Part shown: piece after piece, positions 18,298-25,981 of the stretch
Layout of the letters: the number at the start of each line of letters is the position of its first letter
Numbering within the stretch: position 1 is the stretch's first letter
Notes under the pieces: generated by a model
Seen by the model: the letters and a program-made list of their open reading frames with translations, nothing else
The model's database searches: none
What the model was told of the DNA's origin: nothing
Source of the DNA: Goniomonas avonlea
Lineage: Eukaryota; Cryptophyceae; Goniomonadida; Goniomonadaceae
Assembly (NCBI GenBank): GCA_003573635.1
Contig: QUTJ01031832.1
Span: 1-25,981, forward strand
Direction of reading: 5' to 3'
DNA: 25,981 nucleotides
Program-made: the position numbers and the translations under genes

Positions 18298-19864
18298 ATG
18301 ACTGAAACAGATCAAAGAACGATCATTTCTGAGTGGAGCCAGTTCAAAATGCAAGACCGAGTCTCGCTCAAGACGAGGATATTTTCCCTAGAGGAGCAGA
18401 TCAGGCTGATGCCAGTTCCAAAAGATGATCTAGAAGGACGCATCGAACGAGAAAAGGTGTGAACTTGTTTTTTTTATCAGTTCATAACCGATCAGCACAG
18501 GCCGCTCGACTGCGCGCAGAGTTGGAATTCTTGCACTCGCAGCTGGAGCTCGCTTCTGACTCTTGCTCTCCTGGCATTCCTGAAGCAAGGATTGCCCAAT
18601 CCGAGCGAGTGTCGCCGAGTCCACAATCAGTTCGCAGATCTCCGAGCCCCTCTGTCTCGAGCACTGCAACATCTACTCCCGTTCGGGCCGGCCGTCCGTT
18701 GATTCCAACGCGATTGAACTTTTGCCCATCCCCTTCAGCACCTGAAGCTCGAAGCTATCTTGCTTCTCCCCAAGTCTTTTCCAAAACCGTCGAAACCATT
18801 CCTTCTCGACGCGAGCGTTCCCCACTCACTGAAGGATCCCGTGCGGTGATCACCGATGTATCTTCTTCTCCCACGCGTCAATTGGGACATTCACCCATTG
18901 GTGTTCCTGTGAATTTATCCCCTTCTCGTGCTCTGGAACCTCGCTCTGGATCTCCGAGCGCCACTATGTCTCTACCGACCTATATTGCCTCCTTGAATCA
19001 CTACCGAATGTCCCCTGAACCTTGGTACCACTCCCCACAGAATGTACGCTCACCGAAACAGGATTCCCCTTCGACAGTTCTTCACGTTTCTGGTCTCCAT
19101 TCGCCACTGTTCCCTTCCACAGCGCTGCACCAAAGCCGCCTGGCTGACGACCTGTCTCTTGCCAGCACCGCCGCTCCCAGGCTGGTTCAGGCCCATGGTT
19201 CCCCTCGCAGACGCGAGATAAGGTCTCCCCACACTGCGCCACGTGCGCGCGTGCCCGTTGCCACTCCTTTGCGACCACGATCGCCAGAGATCTTCGGAGC
19301 CACCCTGCACTCCGGCCGACACGTGTCACCTACTGCCTGCTGGAGTGCGCCAGAGACTCGCCGCCCAATTTCATCGACAACTGATGCAGTGAGAATAACC
19401 AGTTTCTCTCCGTGGTTTCAACGGATCGGAGAAGATGCTGTGGACTCAGTATTTGCCTCCAACGCACACTGGAGTCAGCAGCTGGAGTCGCTCGAGGTGC
19501 TGCATGCTCTTCCATGTTCTGGTTTTGACCCCGATCAGGCGCAGGTGCAGGATCTCATGGATGGAAAGCGTCATTACTTGGGCAACATCGAAACTTTGGA
19601 GCTCCAACTCCTCAAGGCGCAGGCCCAGCGGGCAGAAGATAACGATGCTGCTGATGCACGGGTACTTGAGCTTACTGTGACACCTGTTTGACACACCACA
19701 ATGATTGCGAGGCACGGGTACTTGATTGACGACACTCTACAAAGCCTTCCCTGACGCTGGTGCTGCAGGTGCGACAGCTGCTTCGCCGGATACAGTCTTT
19801 GGCGACGCAGTCACCGGCATCACCACCCTACGACCCTCTCGAGGCTAGGAGCATTTTGATATAA
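18298..19864 (+). CDS. Ser/Pro-rich protein with terminal coiled coils
   Basis: Three exons (18298-18456, 18501-19661, 19769-19864) give about 471 residues. I do not recognise the family. Residues 1-75 are a helical, coiled-coil-prone segment (LKTRIFSLEEQIRLMP; AARLRAELEFLHSQLELA) cut by a 44-nt intron. Residues 80-360 are disordered and packed with SP and RSP sites (SVRRSPSPSVS, RSPH, RPRSPEIF), typical targets of proline-directed kinases such as CDKs. The last 100 residues return to helix (HYLGNIETLELQLLKAQAQR; VRQLLRRIQSLA) and end PYDPLEARSILI. Two coiled coils around a phospho-rich linker would fit a cytoskeletal or centrosomal scaffold, which is inference only. The exon 2 donor is duplicated: GCACGGGTACTTGA occurs at 19656 and 19712. 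Without splicing there, the frame would end at 19691. Confidence 0.6.
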
Positions 19865-19881
19865 TCCAGATGATCACGGTG

Positions 19882-19887
19882 AATAAA
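19882..19887 (+). promoter_or_regulatory. AATAAA polyadenylation signal
   Basis: AATAAA lies 18 nt after the TAA stop of the Ser/Pro-rich gene and 140 bp before the convergent DERA stop, a normal position for a eukaryotic 3' end signal. It supports the placement of the third exon and its stop codon. Confidence 0.55.
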
Positions 19888-20027
19888 ATGGAAAAACAGT
19901 TTTTGGCGTTCCTCGACACGCAACCGAGTCACAAGAAGTTTACTCCATGCTACCGGTCATATGCTGCCTATGCAGACACACGCCCATATACAGTGATGTG
20001 CACGCAAGTGACCACGCAGCATCGGCA

Positions 20028-21175
20028 CTACGCCATAGAAAACTGGTGGTTGGCCGCGTACCTGCAAACAACGATTACCAAACAATCAATCTCAGCATGA
20101 ATGCTCAAAGAGGCATCAACGCGGGAAAGAACGCACCGCCCGTGGACATTGTGGTAGAGCTGACGCTCAATGTCACCAAGCATCGCACTGGCACCGATGC
20201 GGAACAAATCAGGTTTGGTCCACTCATCGCCTGTGGAAATGTCAGCGGACCCAAGACCAAAGAAAATGCAAGAAAGATCTGTGAAATCGCCTGTGGAGGC
20301 TCACCGAGCTCTTCCTTCATGAGAGCCAACCAGCTGAGGGCGTCCTTAGCGGCACGCAGGCCGCCTGCGGGCTTGAAACCGACCTTGAATCCTGTCTTCT
20401 CATAGTACTCACGGATAGCACGAATCATGACCAAGGCCACGGGAAGCTGAAAAATACGTCAGTTGAGAACGAGAGGCGGGCACCGCCGCACCGTGGCGTT
20501 GACAGGTTCCTTTCCGGTGCTGGTCTTGATGAAGTCCGAACCAGCCATCATACACACAAGGCTGGCCCGATGGATGTTATAGAAATTGCCAAGCTCACCA
20601 GTGGCCAGAATCGACTTCATGTGTGCGTGGCCACAAGCTGCGCGCATCTGTTTGACCTCGTCGTAAAGCCCCTGCCAATCCTGTTCCAAGACCAGGGTGC
20701 GGTTGAGGACAATGTCGATCTCATCAGCTCCCTGCTCAACTGCCCATTTAATCTCTGCCAAACGCTGAGCCAGAGGTGTCTGTCCAGCTGGGAAGCCCGT
20801 TGCGACCGATGCAACAGGGATGCCGGTTCCCTTCAAGAACGCGACAGCGTCGGGGACGCGAGAAGGGTAGACGCACACCGCGCCAGTGGTGATGTTACAA
20901 TCCTTAACACCCATAGCTGCAATCAAATCTTGACGAACCGGGGTTTTGGCCTTGAAACAAAGGCGCTTCACGTTGGTTTTGGTGTCGTCACCGGACAGTG
21001 TCGTCAAATCCATGACCGACACGGCGCGCAGAAGCCAGGCGGCCTGCCACGACTTTTTGATGGAGCGACGCGTTTGGTGGGTCGCCGCGCGACGATTGAT
21101 CGCCGGCATGTTCACACGGCCGCGCTCCACCCAGCTGATGTCCAGGGGCATGCCTTCATTCCTCGGGTGTGGCAT
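20028..21175 (-). CDS. DERA: Deoxyribose-phosphate aldolase (DERA, animal-type)
   Basis: DERA reversibly splits 2-deoxy-D-ribose 5-phosphate into glyceraldehyde 3-phosphate and acetaldehyde, the last step of deoxynucleoside sugar breakdown, in the cytosol. Four exons (21175-20492, 20446-20305, 20230-20137, 20061-20028) give 317 residues; human DERA has 318. All boundaries are in phase and match the human order. The Schiff-base lysine is in FIKTSTGKE (about Lys217; human Lys218) and the second active-site lysine in VGFKPAGG (about Lys253). The acidic partner is in DEIDIVLNR. WQAAWLLRAVSVMDLTTLSGDDT is nearly human. The end, GRYAANHQFSMA, parallels human GRYAAYHDLPMS. I chose the ATG at 21175; a second lies at 21151. 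Introns are 45, 74 and 75 nt. It is divergent from the ALDH16 gene, whose enzyme could use its aldehyde product. Confidence 0.96.
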
Positions 21176-21490
21176 CTTGCTCACGCAGAGTTTGGCTCGC
21201 GCGCCTGAGTTTTGCAGCGAATAACTGTGGGTTTTGGATGAGATGCAAAACAGATGTCAGCTTAATTAAAATTTGATCGAACACCATCTGAAACTTCTAA
21301 TTGATGCCCCCGACTGTGCGAAATTATATAAATCGAATATGGTTTTCGCGAAACCCACGTCGACACGGCAAACAAATCCCCACGTCGGGCACAGAGGGCT
21401 CGTGTGTCTTCCTGGCTGGACGACAGCAACAAGATTCACGCACCGTTCCCTGTGTACCGTCGGCGTCAAGTTGATCTTTTGAATCATCAC
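21176..21490. promoter_or_regulatory. Divergent DERA/ALDH16 intergenic region with TATA-like box
   Basis: The 315 bp between the two start codons is A/T-rich near 21260-21335. TATATAAA lies at 21325-21332, some 160 bp before the ALDH16 ATG, and TTAATTAAAATTTGATCG is near 21262. The inverted repeat TTTTCGCGAAA is at 21341-21351. No second TATA box faces DERA. Joint control is inferred from layout and from the shared chemistry of the two enzymes. Confidence 0.45.
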
Positions 21491-24400
21491 ATGCCTCCCA
21501 AAAATAAGGACAAGGATGCCACTGCTGAGACTGATAGTGGCCGCAAGCGAGGACGGGCCTCCAACGTGATTTTTTCATTTTTGCTTGGCGGCCAGTCGCT
21601 GACAACATGGAGCAGGAAGGTGTGAACGGAGTGAAGGCTGCAGCCACTGCTGCCGCGACCGCGAGTGAGTTCAAACGTGTTTTTCTCCACGTTTGCTGAC
21701 GGAGTGCTCCGTAGGCTCCCCTGCCAAGACGGCGTCCGCGATCGTTGCCAGCAAGACCCCCAGCATTGCTCAGGTGTATGAGACCCTTGAGTATGGTCCC
21801 GCTCCCGAGGATCCCAATGTCGCGTACAAGTGGTTGGATGACCATGGCCGCAAGTTTGGCCATTTCATTGACAACAAGTGGGTGCACCCGGCCGGCCGCT
21901 CCTACCTTGACATCAAGGCCCCTGCCACCGGCGAGAAACTGACCCAGACGCTTATCGGCCAGACTGTGTGTTCGATATGTCTCTTATCCCCCGTAGTCTC
22001 CTAACAGCCTTGCAGGCGGACGTGGACGTTGCCTGCAATGCCGCGCACACCGCGTACAAGAGTTGGAGCGCCACCCCTCCCCATGTCCGTGCGCGCCACA
22101 TGTACTCCATTGCTCGCCACATCCAGAAGCACCACCGTCTTATTGCTGTTGTCGAGGCCCTGGATAACGGCAAGTCGGTGCGCGAGACTCGCGACTCCGA
22201 CATTCCCTTGGTTGCTCGGTGGTTCTACCACTACGCAGGATGGGCGCAGCTCGCTGACACCGAGATGGCCAACTGGAAACCCGTTGGTGTGGTGGGCGCC
22301 ATCGTGCCCTGGAACTTCCCTCTGATGTTGCTCTCATGGAAGGTGTGTGGTTGCTTTTTGAACCCCTGCCTTGCTAAAGGTCTGCTCAGGTTGCGCCCGC
22401 GCTTGCCATGGGCAACACTGTGGTGCTCAAGCCTGCATCGTACACGCAGTTGTCAGCGCTTCTGTTTGCTGAGATCTGCGCTGAGGTGCGTTGTGTGTCA
22501 GAACCAACCCAGATCACCGACACGCCAATGCAGGCTGGTCTCCCCCCGGGTGTGTTGAACATCGTCACCGGTGGCGGTGCCTTTGGCTCTGCTCTGGCGG
22601 CCCACCCTCTCGTTGACAAGGTGGGTCACGCCAGTGTTGTTTCGCCACCGTAGCTCCTGACCCCAAGCTCAAGGTGGCCTTCACGGGCTCCACTGGTGTC
22701 GGCCAGATCCTTCGCCGCTTGACTGCTGGAACTGGCAAGATGATCAGGTCAGACTTGCCCTCTCGATGCGACAAGTCCACTCTGCGTCAGTACTTGAACG
22801 GAGCTCTTCAAACAGACTCGTGCAATAACCCGCGCACGCGGGGAGGCGACCAACTCTCTCCACGTTTATGCCAGTGTCGCAGTGGACCGCTGGTTGCCTG
22901 ACTCATCTTCACAGCTTGGAGCTGGGCGGCAAGTCACCCGTCATCGTGTTCGACAGCGCTGACATTGACAGCACTGTGGAGGGCGTTGTCGACGCGATCT
23001 GGTTCAACCAGGTACCATAGTTCGCGTGTTTATCTGGAAAAACCGCCCACGTTTGCATTTGTGTGATGCTGCTTTGTGGGTGTCAAAAGTCGCGATTTCA
23101 CAAACACGTCAACCGTGCAAAGGAGTGCAGGGCGAGGAGTCAGCAGTCTCGAGCAAGCACGCGTTGCAGACCAGTGGAGTGGGGCAGTGCGCGAATGAGT
23201 TATTTCTCTTAAACTGACGATCACTTCCAGGGCCAAGTGTGCAGCGCCGGTTCTCGCCTGCTGGTGCAGGAGCAGATCCACGACGTCCTCGTCGAGAAGC
23301 TCAAGGCGCGCATGCGCACTCTTCGTCTTGGCCACAGGTGCCCAGCAATTTGATTTCCTCCCCCCTGCACGCGCGCACACAGGTGGATGCTACCGCACGC
23401 ATTTGCGCACAGTGTACGCGTTCGCATGCACTGTGCAGCACAGTGTTGCCATTTGTAAACGCCGCACCCGAGACCTAAGGACGCGGCGTTGTCGCGTGCG
23501 CACGCGCGTGTTGGTAACGCATGAGCGCAGCTTGGACAAGAACATCGACATGGGTGCGGTCGTGGACGAGAGCCAGCTCAAGACGCTGCAGCGCTACGTT
23601 GACATCGCCAAGGCTGAGGGCAACGAGGTGTTCCAGGCGTGCGCGTGCATGCCGGACATTGGCCTGTACTTCCCGCCGACGCTCGTGCTCGGCTGCGACA
23701 CCACGTCCACCTGCGTCATGGAGGAGATCTTCGGCCCCATTTTGACGGTGCAGACGTTCCGCACTGCCAAGGAGGCGATTGCCCTGGCCAACAACAGCAT
23801 CTACGGTCTCGGTGGGTCGGTGTGGACCGAGAACATTGGTCTGGCCATGGAGGTGTGCCTGAGCGTCAAGGCGGGGACCATGTGGGTCAACGCCCACAAC
23901 CTCTTCGATGCCGCCGCCGGTATGTCCTCTTGGTCTTCGGTGTGGAGTGTGGAGTGCCGTGGATGGTGGTGGTGTGGGTGGTGGTGTGGTGTGGTGGTGG
24001 TGTGTGGTGGTTTGGATACAATCCATGTCTTGCCCAGCCACGGTGTCGGCGGAGACATGCAGGAGTGAGCTCTGAAGCCTTTGTTTGCGCCCGCGATTTC
24101 TTGCACGTAGACAGGATCGAGTCTCACCCCGCCGCCAGGCTTCGGTGGATTCCGCGAGTCCGGTTTCGGGCGTGACGGAGGCAAGGAGGGCCTGTACGCC
24201 TACTGCCGCCCTAAGTGGGAGGAGCGCGCACGCCCCGCACTCGCCAGCGAGGAGCCGGCCAAGGACTTTGGTTCCTAGTGCGTCTCGTCTTTCCGCCTCA
24301 GATCCGTTGTTTTTGCGTGGGCCAAAGGAGGGGGAGGAAGGCAAGGAGGGAGCGAGAGGAGGGAGGAGAGAGGAAGGGCAAGGAGGGAGCGAGAGGAGTG

Positions 24401-25900
24401 GTGGAGGCAGCGGGGGGATGGGCGCCTATTTACCCGGGCCTCCCAGTGTTCCCGAGCGGCCTGTCAACCCGAGCGCGGGCGAGTCCCCTGCCGTGGTCAA
24501 CATCGCCACCCTCAACGGCGCTGCCGTGCCGGCCATTGACCGCACACCCAAGATGTACATCGGTGGAGTGCAGAAGAGGCCCGACGCCGTCTATGTCCGC
24601 AAGGCACGTTGCTTGCCTGACTTGTCACAGCGTGTTCGATGTGTCTGACCAGAGCGCAGTCTGGCATGAGGCGGCCGTTTCCTTTAGATGTTTGCATATG
24701 CTAGGTATTCGTGGGTACGCGTGAGTCCAGAGGGTCTGGCGGAAGGTGAGAGGGGAGACAGAGCGAGCCGAGTGCCATCTGAGAGGCCGAGAGCGCGAGT
24801 CTTGTGATCGAGATCTGAGATGCTTGAAATTCTCACTCACTCACTCACTCACTCTCTTATATCGCCTGACGGTTTGTGTGCGCAGGTCCAGGGGGCCGAC
24901 GGCACGACGATTTCCCACGTTGGTGAGGGCAACCGCAAGGACATCAGGGACGCTGTCGAGGCCGCGCACGCTGCTTTCGGAGGTGACCCCCCACCCCTCT
25001 TGTATCGAGTCGGCGCCGTCCTTGGCTCATCGTGTGTCACCCGGCTTGTGGTGGCACTTGGTGTATGCACTCCCCTCCCACTGTGCAGAGTTGTTGCTCT
25101 CCTGTCAGTGGATGGCGACTACTTGAGTGGTAATTTCCTGACTCTCCCTCCCTCTCCCTCGCTCCCTCGTCGCCCTCTCTGACCTAACCGCGCAGTTCGA
25201 GTGTTCCTCGTTCCTTCACGCTCGCTCCTTCTCTGCCTCGCTCCCTCTCCCGCCCTCCCGCTCTCTGCTCTCTCCCTCCCTGCTCCCTCCCTCCCCCTCC
25301 ATCCGGATGCTCTGTCAGTTTCCCAGAGCAACACTCTGAGGCCTCGCTTACATCTGACTGTCGTTGGTTTGCACGTGTCTGATTGAGCTCGTGCAGGCTG
25401 GGGCAAGCGCGCCGCGCACAACCGCGCCCAGATTGTGTACTACCTCGCCGAGAACTTGGAGCTGCGCCGTGACGAGTTCGCTGGTGAGTGCCTGCCGTGT
25501 TGTATCGATTTGAGGTCAGTGGCAACACGACGAGGGAGAGGGAGGCCAGGTCCCTTGTTCGGGAATAGACCAAGCTGGGCTCACCCTGGAGAGGGAGGCA
25601 GATTGACCAGAGGGAGGCAGCTTACCGGAGCCCTTGCACGGGATAATAGACCCAGCTGGGATCAGCGGGAGCGGGTGTTGACGCACGCATGCAGGGCGCA
25701 TCGCCGCCATGACGGGGTGCACCACGGACAAGGCCCTCGCCGAGGTCGACTGCTCCATCCGGAGGCTGTTCCACTGGGGCGCCTACTGCGACAAGTTCGG
25801 CGGCACCGTGCAGGAGACTCCCTTCTACGGCGCAACCGTCAAGGTCCACGAGCCCGTCGGCCCCATGGCCATCGTGTGCCCCGACGAGAACCCGCTCCTG
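21491..25900 (+). CDS. ALDH16A1: ALDH16A1-type double-domain aldehyde dehydrogenase (partial, 3' end beyond window)
   Basis: Fifteen exons are in the window: 21491-21565, 21616-21664, 21715-21965, 22016-22342, 22390-22485, 22534-22620, 22674-22747, 22915-23011, 23231-23337, 23531-23919, 24139-24277, 24447-24603, 24886-24982, 25397-25483, 25695-25900. They encode 746 codons; human ALDH16A1 has 802, so perhaps 100-150 codons are missing. ALDH16 has one full NAD(P)-aldehyde dehydrogenase domain plus a second, degenerate one. The start region [10 protein letters not shown] matches human TSLEYGPVPES. Domain 1 keeps the catalytic set: PWN (Asn225), VLKPAS (Lys248), LELGGKSP (Glu322), GQVCSAGSR (Cys356) and EEIFGPI. 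Human ALDH16A1 has lost the cysteine, so this enzyme is probably active. Domain 2 starts near [11 protein letters not shown] and continues to [17 protein letters not shown]. The 24604 donor reads GC; an alternative GT donor at 24595 also keeps phase. The first 25 residues are Lys-rich and may not be conserved. Confidence 0.95.
24310..24420 (+). repeat. GA-rich tandem tract in ALDH16 intron 11
   Basis: Intron 11 (24278-24446) contains AAGGAGGGAGCGAGAGGAG twice (about 24340 and 24379) within a purine-only stretch. It keeps the plus frame open, so naive gene callers may read through it. The homologue aligns only to the flanking exons. Confidence 0.75.
24983..25396 (+). repeat. Long ALDH16 intron 13 with CT-rich tract
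   Basis: The 414-nt intron between the QGADGTTIS exon and the GWGKRAAHN exon holds a C/T-rich tract at about 25139-25295 with CTCCCT and CGCTCCCTC units. It is the longest ALDH16 intron in the window. I see no embedded exon; the protein matches ALDH16 directly across the junction (AAHAAFG to GWGKR). Confidence 0.7.
25552..25660 (+). repeat. Tandem duplication in ALDH16 intron 14
   Basis: CCCTTGTTCGGGAATAGACC (25552) recurs as CCCTTGCACGGGATAATAGA (25631), each followed by a CAGCTGGG or AAGCTGGG end. The copies are about 79 nt apart. Between them GAGGGAGGCAG repeats at 25591 and 25610. The whole lies in the 211-nt intron 25484-25694. Confidence 0.7.
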
Positions 25901-25908
25901 GTGCGCAT

Positions 25909-25920
25909 CTCTCTCTCTCT

Positions 25921-25973
<53 letters not shown>
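25909..25973 (+). repeat. (CT)n microsatellite at window edge
   Basis: A long run of CT dinucleotides, interrupted once by CCCTCCCT, follows the donor GTGCGC of ALDH16 intron 15 and runs to within 8 nt of the window end. It probably forms part of an extended polypyrimidine intron tract. Confidence 0.9.
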
Positions 25974-25975
<2 letters not shown>

Positions 25976-25981
25976 GCTCTT

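Noticed and set aside
21491-21565. Lys-rich ALDH16 N-terminus as a nuclear targeting signal
   Set aside because: Only a few basic residues (KNKDK, RKRGR) with no further support. I did not assign localisation.
23475-24344. 289-codon minus-strand frame
   Set aside because: It lies antisense to the ALDH16 exons. The open frame results from the GC-rich third positions of those codons.

Overview
The window is nuclear DNA from a eukaryote with compact, intron-rich genes. Nearly every gene is interrupted by GT...AG introns, many only 41-55 nt long. Donors are often GTGCG, GTGTG or GTGAG and acceptors CAG, and some introns carry CTAAC/CTGAC-like branch points. Several proteins look animal-like (DERA, EHD ATPase, ALDH16, HROB, SREK1IP1), and one resembles DUF4795 flagellar proteins. 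This suggests a unicellular flagellated eukaryote such as a holozoan protist or an alga with similar gene content. I cannot fix the lineage. I saw no rRNA, tRNA, CRISPR array, virus-like element or recognisable transposon.

Layout: 1-921, repeats and no supported gene; 922-2684 (-), CHORD-like zinc protein; 2853-3850 (+), HROB; 3853-5320 (-), unresolved gene; 5436-5978 (-), SREK1IP1-like zinc knuckle protein; 6076-10828 (+), 14-exon coiled-coil protein, DUF4795/QRICH2-like; 10829-13202, intergenic repeats; 13203-16222 (-), EHD-family ATPase without an EH domain; 16300-17084 (+), small unrecognised gene; 17092-18217 (-), single-pass membrane protein; 18298-19864 (+), Ser/Pro-rich protein; 20028-21175 (-), DERA; 21491 to the window end (+), ALDH16A1-type double aldehyde dehydrogenase, cut by the window edge.

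Apart from one tandem pair (3853-5320 and 5436-5978), genes alternate strand. Five divergent start-to-start gaps are only 77-315 bp, and two convergent stop-to-stop gaps are under 10 bp. Shared promoters are therefore likely.

The most interesting functional link is the divergent DERA/ALDH16 pair. DERA splits deoxyribose 5-phosphate into glyceraldehyde 3-phosphate and acetaldehyde, and the ALDH16 has an intact active site that could oxidise the aldehyde, although human ALDH16A1 lacks the catalytic cysteine. Other points are an EHD ATPase whose EH domain is replaced by a 21-nt-repeat tail, decayed copies of one EHD exon inside the preceding intron, and introns that lengthen from 5' to 3' in most multi-intron genes. 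Exon boundaries were worked out by hand from splice consensus, phase and remembered homologues; no alignment or transcript was available.
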